Source of the DNA: CAZABG01 sp964483465
Lineage (GTDB): Bacteria; Chlamydiota; Chlamydiia; Chlamydiales; Parachlamydiaceae
DNA length: 36,346 nt
Assembly (NCBI GenBank): GCA_964483465.1
Contig: CAZABG010000017.1
Location: 1-36,346, forward strand
Direction: 5' to 3'
In this document: positions 7,245-14,629 of the stretch, in pieces
Layout: each line of letters opens with the position of its first letter
Numbering within the stretch: the first letter of the stretch is position 1
Translations under genes and position numbers: made by a program
The notes under the pieces: generated by a model
The model's input: only the letters and a program-made list of their open reading frames with translations
What the model was told of the DNA's origin: nothing
The model's database searches: none

Positions 7245-7339
7245 CTATCCTGCCGGCGCTAAAGGCGCCGATCCTGCCCCACCGAAGGTGGGATCCTTAG
7301 TTCATGCCGTCAAAGACGGCATGAACGTGATCCTGTTAA
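7245..7339 (+). repeat. 95-bp hairpin cassette, copy A (inverted relative to copy B)
   Basis: Starts CTATCCTGCC and ends GTGATCCTGTTAA. It contains three hairpins: GGCGC-loop-GCGCC; CCCACC-gaa-GGTGGG (7277-7291); and an 11-bp-armed palindrome around CATGCCGTC-aaa-GACGGCATG. Linkers GATCCTGCC and GGATCCTTAG separate them. Copy B, 89 bp away in inverse orientation, has the same length and the same linkers but different outer hairpin arms. Confidence 0.8.
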
Positions 7340-7428
7340 TGACTTTCAATGGATCATGATTTTAATAAACCTTTTGAGAGTATTGCATGCATGAGGTTTT
7401 CGATTATTACTCCCTGAAATAAGGCCAT

Positions 7429-7523
7429 TTAACAGGATCACGGCGATGCAACTTACAGTTGCATGCCTAAGGATCCCACCTACGGTGGGGCAGGATCGGC
7501 GCGAGACCGCGCCGGCAGGATAG
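7429..7523 (-). repeat. 95-bp hairpin cassette, copy B (inverted relative to copy A)
   Basis: Reverse complement of copy A in its ends (TTAACAGGATCAC and GGCAGGATAG), its linkers, and its middle hairpin apart from one loop base. The other two hairpins are replaced: one has arms GGCGCG/CGCGCC with loop gtct, the other ATGCAACT/AGTTGCAT with loop tac. Each arm change is matched by its partner, so base pairing is kept. Confidence 0.8.
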
Positions 7524-7597
7524 ATGAAGTAATTTTGTTGTATTCTCAGATAACAAGGCGCGGGTAGATGTCCACGCCATCTTAAATCTTTTTTACA

Positions 7598-7633
7598 GGA
7601 TCTTCTCAAGCTAAAGTTTTGAAGATCCTGTAG
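7598..7633. repeat. Palindrome TACAGGATCTTC...GAAGATCCTGTA
   Basis: Perfect 12-bp arms enclose a 12-base interior with the core GCTAAAG. The same core and the GATCTTCTCAAG prefix occur in the hairpin near 7143-7170. No T-run follows, so it is not an obvious terminator. Confidence 0.7.
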
Positions 7634-7676
7634 AAAAAACATATAACAAATTTTTCTTATAGGATTTGTTACTTAG

Positions 7677-7828
7677 GAGATCCGTGAGAAACAACATGAG
7701 AACAGTGAGAGACTTAATTCTCAAAACTGTAAATTTAAGAACGGGGATCTTCTCAATCTTGGCAATTGAGAAATAGAGAATCGCTCACTGTTCTCATATT
7801 GCTTCTCACTGATCTCACCGTTGAAAAA
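7677..7828. mobile_element. MITE-like palindromic element, diverged copy
   Basis: Left end GAGATCCGTGAGAAACAACA (from 7677) and right end (7784-7828) are imperfect inverted repeats of each other. Both match the terminal repeats of the element at 22135-22275; the first 35 bases of the left end differ at only three positions. The interior is unrelated to that copy and holds its own hairpin TTCTCAAT/ATTGAGAA. There is no transposase gene, so it is non-autonomous if mobile. Confidence 0.6.
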
Positions 7829-7885
7829 TAACCTGTAAAATAAGTTGAGCTATTGAAAAGACAGGAAAGATTTAGTCAAAAAAAA

Positions 7886-7909
7886 AGCGGAGGAATTTCT
7901 TCCTCCGCT
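7886..7909 (-). terminator. Rho-independent terminator of the outer-membrane protein gene
   Basis: Perfect 10-bp stem AGCGGAGGAA/TTCCTCCGCT with a 4-base loop. Read leftwards it is followed by a run of about eight T residues, 22 bp past the stop codon. Confidence 0.93.
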
Positions 7910-7931
7910 GAAACGAGCATCAGGGTTTAGC

Positions 7932-9260
7932 TTAGAAGCTATGACCCCATGAAAGACCAACAACCCAAAGTCTTTGCTCGAGGTTGGCTTGACCGCCACC
8001 GAGGAGCTGAGGAACTGAGTCATCAGACCCTTTGAGTTTCTTGTTGAAGCCCCAGCCGAAGAATCCAGAGAATTCATTTGCGCAATCCCATTTATAGGTA
8101 GCGCCGGTAAGGACAACATTTTCAAGTGTTTCAAGGGTAAGCGCGTTAAGCGCTGTTTGGCTTTTTCTGATTGGCATGTTCACGTGACGGAAACCGACAC
8201 GGAATGTCCAGCAATCGTTGAAAGCATAATCAAGACCAACACGGTAGTAGGTCTGGTTTTTCCATCCAAAGCCAGGACCATTGTTTCCACCTAAGGTGTT
8301 TGGTTTAGGTATAGTACCAAAAGGAAGTGTAACAGTGGCGCCTCCAAGAAGAGGGTTGTGAACCGCTCTAATTTTATTCCATTCGATATGTTCGATATCA
8401 AATGCAATCGTTGCGCACTCCATAAATCTCCACGAAATACCGAAACCGATTTTTTGTGGGATATTAAATCTGCCGTGTTCAGCGATGAAGCCGCGATATT
8501 TGTTAAAGCGGGACATCTTTGTTTTTGGCTGATATGTCAAACCAACAGCAATCGTGTCAGTGATGTGCCATTGCCAACCGAATGTAAGTCCAAGACCGTT
8601 GGAATAGTTATACCCTCTATTCGTTACGGCGCCTGGATCTACGCTGCCCGGGTTCGTAAGTGTTGGAGTGGTATCAAAACGTTGGAAACCGTTAATTTTG
8701 ATTCTTGCGATTTGCCAATTTAGCGATACACCAAAATTCATGCAGTTCCATCTATATGCAACGTAAGGCGAAACTGTTTGGTTGATATATTCCAAACCGC
8801 CAGGCGTTGTACCGATAAGTACTAATGAATCTTTATAAGTTACTTTGCTGTAGTTTCGGTTATAAGACACGAGACCAACATACCAGTTACTTTCGCAGTT
8901 GCAGCCGCCGAGATTATAGTTAATCCCGAAGTCTGGCGTCGCGATCCACCAACTCTTGTGATATGGGTTTCTTGAGCCATTCACAAGTGGGTTTAGTGGT
9001 GCAATAGGCGATGGACTCGTCCTATTGTTCTGAAATTCTGCTTTACCTTTGAAGTTGGCATATGTTAAGCCAGCATCAAATCTATTCTCAACATCAGCTG
9101 CCGTTGCAGGGTTAAACCCGGCGGCAAGCGCGTCTTTAGCGTAAGAGATACCAACCCCGCCCATCCCAAGACTCTTGACGCTCATAATGACCGCCTCGGC
9201 TTGAGGAGCGCAAAGGCTGAGTAATCCACCCAACGCTAATGCGTACCGATACAATTTCAT
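7932..9260 (-). CDS. FadL/OmpP1-like outer-membrane beta-barrel protein
   Basis: 442-residue exported protein. The signal peptide MKLYRYALALGGLLSLCAPQ ends near AEA (cleavage after about residue 23). The mature N terminus carries GMGGVGISYAKDALAAGFNP followed by Ala, the FadL/TodX-type segment with its NPA motif at residues 50-52. Alternating hydrophobic strands rich in Trp, Tyr and Phe follow (for example NYNLGG, YVGLVSYNRNY, GVSLNWQIARIKI, YYRVGLDYAF), and the chain ends in Phe (SWGHSF), as expected for BAM-dependent insertion. It may admit hydrophobic compounds such as host fatty acids. ATG 9260 is preferred over GTG 9278 because AAAGGAG lies at the right distance and the signal peptide begins there. 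The paired cysteines (GGCNCESN) are unusual for this family. Confidence 0.85.
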   Translation of the reverse strand: MKLYRYALALGGLLSLCAPQAEAVIMSVKSLGMGGVGISYAKDALAAGFNPATAADVENRFDAGLTYANFKGKAEFQNNRTSPSPIAPLNPLVNGSRNPYHKSWWIATPDFGINYNLGGCNCESNWYVGLVSYNRNYSKVTYKDSLVLIGTTPGGLEYINQTVSPYVAYRWNCMNFGVSLNWQIARIKINGFQRFDTTPTLTNPGSVDPGAVTNRGYNYSNGLGLTFGWQWHITDTIAVGLTYQPKTKMSRFNKYRGFIAEHGRFNIPQKIGFGISWRFMECATIAFDIEHIEWNKIRAVHNPLLGGATVTLPFGTIPKPNTLGGNNGPGFGWKNQTYYRVGLDYAFNDCWTFRVGFRHVNMPIRKSQTALNALTLETLENVVLTGATYKWDCANEFSGFFGWGFNKKLKGSDDSVPQLLGGGQANLEQRLWVVGLSWGHSF

Positions 9261-9298
9261 CGGAGACTCCTTTTCCACTATTTAAATTCAAAGCTTAG

Positions 9299-9327
9299 TT
9301 CATAAAAGAGGCCGACGTTTTTGTAAA
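9299..9327 (-). promoter_or_regulatory. Promoter of the FadL-like gene
   Basis: On the minus strand: -35 TTTACA (9327-9322), 17-bp spacer, -10 TATGAA (9304-9299), about 40 bp before the ATG at 9260. Confidence 0.55.
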
Positions 9328-9335
9328 CAAATTAA

Positions 9336-10118
9336 TTATAGAAGTTCGCTGTATAGGTCCCGTTTTTTTAGATTAAGTCCGCGAGTGACGAATTCAATGG
9401 CGTCTTTTTTGCTGAGTCCTTTTTCATGGAGCTCTTTTATTTTTTCTAAGAGAGCGGCTTTATTTATTTCCGGTTCCTTCCCCTCAATCGCAACAACAAT
9501 TTCCCCTTTATATTCGCTGCCCATTAATGATTTTGCGGTTCCTCGTTTGATGGTTTCAAACTTTTTAGTAAGCTCGCGTGTAATTGCGATCATCCTATCA
9601 GGCGCAAGTTCATTCATCAGTTCAAGAAAGTTATCTATTTGATGGGGAGTTTCAAAAAGCAGGGTAGTACCTTCATAGCTGAGCGCCTTTTGTAAAAAAG
9701 GGGAGCGTTTATCTTTTGGCATAAACCCAACAAATTGAAAAGGTTGGGTTGCAAAACCTGAGAGGACGAGCGACATGATCACCGCGTTTGGACCGGGGAT
9801 TAAAGTGTAGGGAAGTCTCTCTTCAATAAAATAGTGGATCAGCCTTTCTCCCGGATCAGATATGCCCGGTGTTCCCGCGTCGGAAATGAGGGCGACTTTT
9901 TTTCCTAATTGGATGTCGTCGCCGATTTTTTTTAAGCTGGCAGCTTCATTAAACATATGAAAAGATTGCAGCGGTTTTTTGATATGATGGTGATTGAGAA
10001 GAACCTGGCTCGTTCGAGTATCTTCGCATAGAATATAATCGACCGACTGGAGCGTCTCGATCGCCCGTAAGGTCATATCTTTTAAATTACCTATGGGCGT
10101 CGCGACTAAATACAACAT
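9336..10118 (-). CDS. rsmI: 16S rRNA (cytidine1402-2'-O)-methyltransferase RsmI
   Basis: 260-residue SAM-dependent tetrapyrrole-methylase-fold enzyme that methylates the ribose of C1402 in 16S rRNA. Conserved blocks: MLYLVATPIGNLKDMTLRAI at the N terminus; CEDTRTSQVLLNH; LISDAGTPGISDPGERL, the family signature; IPGPNAVIMSLVLSGF; and LLFETPHQI. The length is somewhat short of the E. coli enzyme. The start ATG at 10118 lies one base after the discriminator base of tRNA-Cys, so there is no room for a separate leader or Shine-Dalgarno. tRNA 3' processing would leave a nearly leaderless mRNA. The start is secure because it gives the canonical family N terminus. Confidence 0.95.
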   Translation of the reverse strand: MLYLVATPIGNLKDMTLRAIETLQSVDYILCEDTRTSQVLLNHHHIKKPLQSFHMFNEAASLKKIGDDIQLGKKVALISDAGTPGISDPGERLIHYFIEERLPYTLIPGPNAVIMSLVLSGFATQPFQFVGFMPKDKRSPFLQKALSYEGTTLLFETPHQIDNFLELMNELAPDRMIAITRELTKKFETIKRGTAKSLMGSEYKGEIVVAIEGKEPEINKAALLEKIKELHEKGLSKKDAIEFVTRGLNLKKRDLYSELL

Positions 10119-10119
10119 A

Positions 10120-10190
10120 AGGTGGCACCCAGATTCGAACTGGGGATCGAAGCTTTGCAGGCTTCTGCCTTACCACTTGGCCATGCCACC
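10120..10190 (-). tRNA. tRNA-Cys (anticodon GCA)
   Basis: A complete 71-base cloverleaf folds on the minus strand: acceptor GGTGGCA/TGCCACC, D-arm GCC/GGC, anticodon stem GAAGC/GCTTC around loop CTGCAAA (anticodon GCA), and T-arm CCCAG/CTGGG with TTCGAAT. Discriminator T fits tRNA-Cys. CCA is not encoded. The rsmI ATG begins two positions after the discriminator. Confidence 0.96.
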
Positions 10191-10208
10191 ATCCTGTAAG
10201 ATACGGAA

Positions 10209-10238
10209 AATCTACACGATTTATTCCATAAACGTCAA
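10209..10238 (-). promoter_or_regulatory. Promoter of tRNA-Cys/rsmI
   Basis: On the minus strand: -35 TTGACG (10238-10233), 18-bp spacer, -10 TAGATT (10214-10209). RNA would begin about 12 bases before the tRNA. Confidence 0.65.
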
Positions 10239-10283
10239 GCTTGTTCAAAAAAAATTAAGCCTATAAGCTTCTAACATCTTTAT

Positions 10284-11480
10284 ATGACACACGAACAACT
10301 TTTTGAAGAATATATAAAAACACGTCCACGAATTGCTGTAGATAGTCGTTTGGTCAAGGAAGGCGATTGGTTTTTTGCGCTGAAAGGCTTGAAGACCGAT
10401 GGGCACCTTCACATTGAGCAGGCGCTTGATTTAGGGGCAAAAAAAATCGTCGCATCTCACGGCCCACATGCAATTGTGGATGATGGTTTGACCGCTATGC
10501 AAGAGCTTGCGCGAAAGTTTATAAAAAACAGTTCGTCGAAAGTTATCGGCGTAACGGGCTCGATTGGAAAAACGACTACCAAAGAATTAATTTATTCCCT
10601 CCTTAAAACTAAATTTAAAGTAGGAAAGACGGAAGGCAATCAAAATTCTCAGATTGGATTTCCTATGACCTTGTTAAATGAAATCAAAGGGGATGAAGAC
10701 TATTTGGTTTTAGAAATGGGAATGACAGAGACTGGCAATATTGAAAAGCTTGTATCCATCGCGCCGCCGGATATTTATGTCGTAACGATGATCGCGCCTG
10801 TCCATATCGTCCATTTTAATGATATCGAGGGAATTGCAAAGGCAAAGGCTGAAATTTTTGTTCATCCTAAAACAAAAGTGGGCGTCCTCAATCAAAAATG
10901 CCTATCCTTTAAAACGATTTTGGAAAAACCGGGCGCAGACATTTATTATTACGGAAACCAAGAAAATTATCCTGAGCCTAAACTTCCGCGCCAACATTTT
11001 GAGAATTATTACGGCGCCTGCAAAGTCTTTGAACTTTGCGGAGGAAAAAAAGAAGAAATGATCACAGAATTTCCTCAAGTCGATAGAAGATTTCAAAAGC
11101 TTGAAAAAAATGGGGTTCATTTTATCAACGATGCGTATAATGCCTCAGAAATTGCTGTAAGCGCCGCGCTAAAAGAGCTTCCCAAAGCACCAAAAAAAAT
11201 TGCTATCTTAGGCGAGATGCTTGAGCTTGGGAAGCTTTCAGAACAGGCTCATTTAAATGTAGCAAAAATCACTCTTGATACAGTAGATGAAGTGATTTTA
11301 GTTGGAAAAGGGACTAAGCCAATACAGGATTTTAGAGAAAAAAAAGGACTGAAAACCCCTTTATTTGAAGACTATAAAGGCGCACTCAGGTATTTGAAAG
11401 AGCGAGTTGAAAAAGACGATCTGGTTTTTTTGAAAGGATCGAAATCATGGACTTTATGGAAGGTGTTTGAAGAGTTTTAA
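10284..11480 (+). CDS. murF: UDP-MurNAc-tripeptide:D-Ala-D-Ala ligase MurF
   Basis: Cytoplasmic ATP-dependent ligase adding D-Ala-D-Ala to UDP-MurNAc-tripeptide. The N-terminal uridine-binding domain reads IAVDSRLVKEGDWFFALKG. The Mur-type P-loop GVTGSIGKTTTKE is at residues 89-101. EMGMTETGNIEKL and the ligase-specific FINDAYNAS are present, and the C-terminal domain includes AILGEMLELG. At 398 residues it is shorter than E. coli MurF (about 450) but continuous. It opens a dense operon and is followed two bases later by mraY. No clear Shine-Dalgarno precedes the ATG; TATAAG at about 10262 could be a -10. Confidence 0.95.
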   Translation: MTHEQLFEEYIKTRPRIAVDSRLVKEGDWFFALKGLKTDGHLHIEQALDLGAKKIVASHGPHAIVDDGLTAMQELARKFIKNSSSKVIGVTGSIGKTTTKELIYSLLKTKFKVGKTEGNQNSQIGFPMTLLNEIKGDEDYLVLEMGMTETGNIEKLVSIAPPDIYVVTMIAPVHIVHFNDIEGIAKAKAEIFVHPKTKVGVLNQKCLSFKTILEKPGADIYYYGNQENYPEPKLPRQHFENYYGACKVFELCGGKKEEMITEFPQVDRRFQKLEKNGVHFINDAYNASEIAVSAALKELPKAPKKIAILGEMLELGKLSEQAHLNVAKITLDTVDEVILVGKGTKPIQDFREKKGLKTPLFEDYKGALRYLKERVEKDDLVFLKGSKSWTLWKVFEEF

Positions 11481-11482
11481 TC

Positions 11483-12700
11483 ATGATATTTTTTGTCATC
11501 GAATGGCTGAAGTACTATTTATCGGTAAAGTTGCCGCAAGTGTTTATATACACTTCTACCCGTATGATTCTTGCGGCGCTCACGTCTCTTTTAATCGCCA
11601 TTTTTTTAGGGCCTTGGTTTATCCGAAAATTATATGAACTTAAAATCGGTCAGACTATTCGTACCGATGAATGCCCTTTGCTTGGCCAGCTTCACCATAA
11701 AAAGCAAGACACGCCTACGATGGGCGGCATCCTTATCATTTTTTCGATGCTTGTAAGTCTTATTTTGTGGATGGATCTTACTTCGGTATTCACGTTAATG
11801 CTTTTCATCACGACCGTCTACCTTGCCCTTCTCGGAGGAAGAGACGATTACTTAAAGTTGAAGTATAAAAATACGAAAGGACTTGCCGGCCGCTACAAGC
11901 TTCTCTTTCAAGGTTTTCTTGGTTTGATGATTGCGGCCTATTTTTTAGTGCCGGGAATAAGCGATGCGCTTCATGTTGGCGATTGGTTCAAACCGCCTGA
12001 AATTAAGCACGCGCTTACCGTTCGCGGAGAGCCGCTCCATTATATGGTGCCGATGAGTTTAGCGAATTATGCGGGAAGCGTCTATTTTCCTTTTGTGAAA
12101 GATCCTTTATTTATAGCAACTGGAGCCGGTTTAATTTTTACTCTCTTTTTTATTATATTTACCATTGTGGGCGCGTCTAATGCCGTAAATTTAACGGACG
12201 GCCTGGATGGCCTCGCTGCCGGATGCCTTACGATGGTTGCTATGTGTCTTGCTCTCTTTGCGTTCGTTGCGAATAATGTCGATTTAGCGAATTACCTTAA
12301 TATTTTGTATATTGAGGGAAGCTCTGAGATCGCGGTTTATTTATCGGCGCTTGCCGGCGCCTGTCTTGGATTTTTGTGGTATAACGGTTTTCCTGCGCAA
12401 GTATTCATGGGAGACATAGGTTCTTTAACGCTCGGCGGCGTTCTTGGCGTTTCCGCTGTGCTGCTAAAAAGAGAGCTTCTCTTAGGCTTAATCGGGGGAA
12501 TCTTTGTTGCGGAAGCACTCTCCGTTATTTTGCAGGTTTTATCGTATAAATACCGGGACAAAAAGAGAATATTCCTCTGCGCGCCTTTACACCACCATTT
12601 TGAATACAAAGGATGGCCCGAGACAAAAGTGGTTTTAAGATTTTGGATAATCGCCTTGATCCTCGCTTTAATTGGCCTTGGATCGTTAAAGTTCCAGTAG
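11483..12700 (+). CDS. mraY: Phospho-MurNAc-pentapeptide transferase MraY
   Basis: Polytopic inner-membrane enzyme that transfers phospho-MurNAc-pentapeptide to undecaprenyl phosphate, forming lipid I. Diagnostic motifs: KKQDTPTMGGILI; GGRDDYLK, the Asp-Asp pair; NAVNLTDGLDGLAAG; FMGDIGSLTLGG; and the C-terminal histidine cluster APLHHHFEYKGWPE. About ten transmembrane helices are evident. At 405 residues it is longer than the E. coli enzyme (360), with an extended periplasmic stretch around residues 155-200. It sits in the murF-mraY-murD order typical of dcw clusters. Confidence 0.96.
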   Translation: MIFFVIEWLKYYLSVKLPQVFIYTSTRMILAALTSLLIAIFLGPWFIRKLYELKIGQTIRTDECPLLGQLHHKKQDTPTMGGILIIFSMLVSLILWMDLTSVFTLMLFITTVYLALLGGRDDYLKLKYKNTKGLAGRYKLLFQGFLGLMIAAYFLVPGISDALHVGDWFKPPEIKHALTVRGEPLHYMVPMSLANYAGSVYFPFVKDPLFIATGAGLIFTLFFIIFTIVGASNAVNLTDGLDGLAAGCLTMVAMCLALFAFVANNVDLANYLNILYIEGSSEIAVYLSALAGACLGFLWYNGFPAQVFMGDIGSLTLGGVLGVSAVLLKRELLLGLIGGIFVAEALSVILQVLSYKYRDKKRIFLCAPLHHHFEYKGWPETKVVLRFWIIALILALIGLGSLKFQ

Positions 12701-12704
12701 GTAT

Positions 12705-13892
12705 ATGAAAAAAGCGATAGTTTTAGGTTTGGGCGTCAGCGGAAAATCTGCGGCCCACTTTTTGAAAGAGAAGGGATATGAGGTATTTACTCATGATAAA
12801 GATCCTTCAAAAGCCATTGATTTTCCTTTTTTATCCGATCCGGGCACTGATTTTGACTTAGCTATACTTTCACCCGGCATTCCTCAGGCAAACCCGATTG
12901 TTGAAAAACTCAATAACGCGGGCGTCGAGGTAATTGGCGAAATCGAACTTGCTTGCAGGTATATCAAGCAGCCGATGATCGGTATTACGGGTTCAAATGG
13001 TAAAACAACGACTACCTTGCTTGTTACCCATGTACTAAATCATCTTGGCATTGAAGCGGTGGCGATGGGCAATGTAGGGATTCCTTTAACGTCCTTAAAG
13101 AATGACCGAGCCATTATTGTCTGCGAATTAAGTTCTTATCAGCTAGAAACGCTCAAAGCAAAATGCTTGAACCAGGCAGCGATTTTGAATATCACTCCGA
13201 ATCATCTTGATCGATATAAGGTTATGGAACGATACGCCCAAGCTAAGTTCCTCATTCAAAATAATTTAAAAGATGAAGGTTCATTGCTTGTTCATGAAAA
13301 TATCCTGAAAGATTTCGGAAATTACATCACTTCCAAGATACGGGTGTTTTGTTCAAGAGAGAATCATAACCTTGAGAATCTGGATGCCGCTTTTAAATTG
13401 TGCGAGCCTTTTGGCATTAAGCGAGACGATTTTGATAAAGCGGCGCTGAGTTTTCAAAAGCCTCCGCATAGAATACAGTATGTGACTGATATTAAAGGTG
13501 TTAAATTTTTTGACGATAGCAAGGGAACAAGCGTGCATGCGACATTGCGTGCCGTTGAAAGTATGCAAGGTCCCGTTATTTTGATTGCCGGCGGAGTTGA
13601 TAAAGGCTATCCCTATACGGACTGGATTATCCCTTTCGAGAAAAAAGTTAAAAAAATTATTGCTATTGGCGAAGCAGCGCCTAAAATTGAAAAAGATTTA
13701 AAAGGGAGCATTGACGTGATGCTCGCGAAAACGCTAGAAGATGCGATATTAATTTCGTATCAGGAAGCGTTAAATGGGGATAACGTCCTTCTTTCACCGG
13801 GATGCGCAAGTACCGATATGTTTAAAGATTACTCCGAACGGGGCCTTTCATTTCAAAAGGCCGTGAGAGGAATTAAAGAGAGAGTAGTATGA
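12705..13892 (+). CDS. murD: UDP-MurNAc-L-Ala:D-Glu ligase MurD
   Basis: Cytoplasmic ATP-dependent ligase that adds D-glutamate to UDP-MurNAc-L-Ala. The N-terminal Rossmann-like domain begins MKKAIVLGLGVSGKSAAHFL. The P-loop GITGSNGKTTTTL is at residues 93-105. LSSYQLETL and NITPNHLDRY are the central-domain signatures, followed by FFDDSKGTSVHAT and LIAGGVDKGY, and LLSPGCASTDMFKDYSERG at the C terminus. The 395-residue length is slightly short. The stop overlaps the start of the LysM gene in ATGA. Confidence 0.96.
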   Translation: MKKAIVLGLGVSGKSAAHFLKEKGYEVFTHDKDPSKAIDFPFLSDPGTDFDLAILSPGIPQANPIVEKLNNAGVEVIGEIELACRYIKQPMIGITGSNGKTTTTLLVTHVLNHLGIEAVAMGNVGIPLTSLKNDRAIIVCELSSYQLETLKAKCLNQAAILNITPNHLDRYKVMERYAQAKFLIQNNLKDEGSLLVHENILKDFGNYITSKIRVFCSRENHNLENLDAAFKLCEPFGIKRDDFDKAALSFQKPPHRIQYVTDIKGVKFFDDSKGTSVHATLRAVESMQGPVILIAGGVDKGYPYTDWIIPFEKKVKKIIAIGEAAPKIEKDLKGSIDVMLAKTLEDAILISYQEALNGDNVLLSPGCASTDMFKDYSERGLSFQKAVRGIKERVV

Positions 13893-14629
13893 CAAAAAGA
13901 GATACGATCATTATAGCCGCATTATTAAACATGGGGCTTCTGGGATTATTGTTTTTTACCGCGACACGCGATGTGGGGGGAGAATCTCTACCCACCGTAG
14001 AAAACGAGCCGATTCAAATCGCGATGAATGACGAGCCGCAATCAGCGCCTCTTCCTCAGCTTGACGATACAAAAAAAGACGATGCAAATGAAAATGATGA
14101 GATTGATCAGGCTTTAAAAGAGTTTTTGCCTGAAGAAAAGCAGCTTGAGCCTGCTCTTGCGATCGATCAGACATTAAATCCGCCGCCTGCTCCGCCTGCA
14201 GCTCCAGCGCCAGTTGAAAAGAAAGCGGAGAAGAAAGAGAAAACCGCATCGAATGTAGTTGAAGTTACCGTGAAACGCGGCGATATGCTTGAAAAAATCG
14301 CAAAAGCTAACAACACGACTGTTCAGGCTATTAAAGAGGCTAACAAACTGACTTCGGATAATCTTAAAATCGGACAATTTTTAAAAGTTCCGGTAGATAC
14401 GCTTCAGAAGAAAAATGATAAAAAGTTTGCTCAAACAGGTGAAAAAGAAGATAAGACGATTGCGGCGAATTCTAATGAACCCGTTTATTACACCGTAAAA
14501 AGCGGCGACAACCCATGGAAGATCGCAAAGCAATTCAAAGTGAACTTTGAAGATATTCTCAAGCTTAATAACATGAGCGAAGAGAAAGCAAAGAACTTAA
14601 AAGTCGGCGATAAAATCCGGGTGAAATGA
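13889..14629 (+). CDS. Membrane-anchored protein with two LysM domains (NlpD position)
   Basis: 246 residues. A short cytoplasmic start and one transmembrane helix (IIAALLNMGLLGLLFF) are followed by an acidic then Pro/Ala-rich linker and two LysM peptidoglycan-binding modules: about 127-174 (VEVTVKRGDMLEKIAKANNT... to LKVPV) and about 199-246 (YYTVKSGDNPWKIAKQFKVN... to KIRVK). No M23 peptidase domain is present, so it is not a complete NlpD, although it occupies the place of the chlamydial gene annotated nlpD. It overlaps murD and ftsW by four bases each. A likely role is anchoring or regulating septal peptidoglycan enzymes; no catalytic function is visible. Confidence 0.87.
   Translation: MTKRDTIIIAALLNMGLLGLLFFTATRDVGGESLPTVENEPIQIAMNDEPQSAPLPQLDDTKKDDANENDEIDQALKEFLPEEKQLEPALAIDQTLNPPPAPPAAPAPVEKKAEKKEKTASNVVEVTVKRGDMLEKIAKANNTTVQAIKEANKLTSDNLKIGQFLKVPVDTLQKKNDKKFAQTGEKEDKTIAANSNEPVYYTVKSGDNPWKIAKQFKVNFEDILKLNNMSEEKAKNLKVGDKIRVK

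Larger units (their letters stand above)
7025..7880. other. Gene-free, repeat-rich intergenic region
   Basis: About 0.85 kb between the divergently placed ends of the groEL and outer-membrane protein units with no supportable gene. A 98-codon open frame here lacks a ribosome site and runs through repeats. The region holds a partial TIR fragment (7078-7089), a hairpin with the core GCTAAAGC (about 7143-7170), two 95-bp inverted cassettes (7245-7339 and 7429-7523), a 12-bp-armed palindrome (7598-7633) and a MITE-like element (7677-7828). It looks like a landing or accumulation site for non-coding repeats. Confidence 0.7.

Noticed and set aside
7346..7642. 98-codon open frame on the minus strand
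   Set aside because: It runs through cassette B and the 12-bp palindrome, has no ribosome site, and its peptide resembles no protein; it is a by-product of the repeats.
9261..9278. GTG 9278 as start of the FadL-like protein
   Set aside because: It would add six charged residues before the signal peptide, and the AAAGGAG ribosome site would then lie inside the coding region.
10284..11480. Suspected truncation of MurF because of its 398-residue length
   Set aside because: All three domains and the expected motifs are present, and the stop is two bases before mraY, so it is a compact but complete gene.
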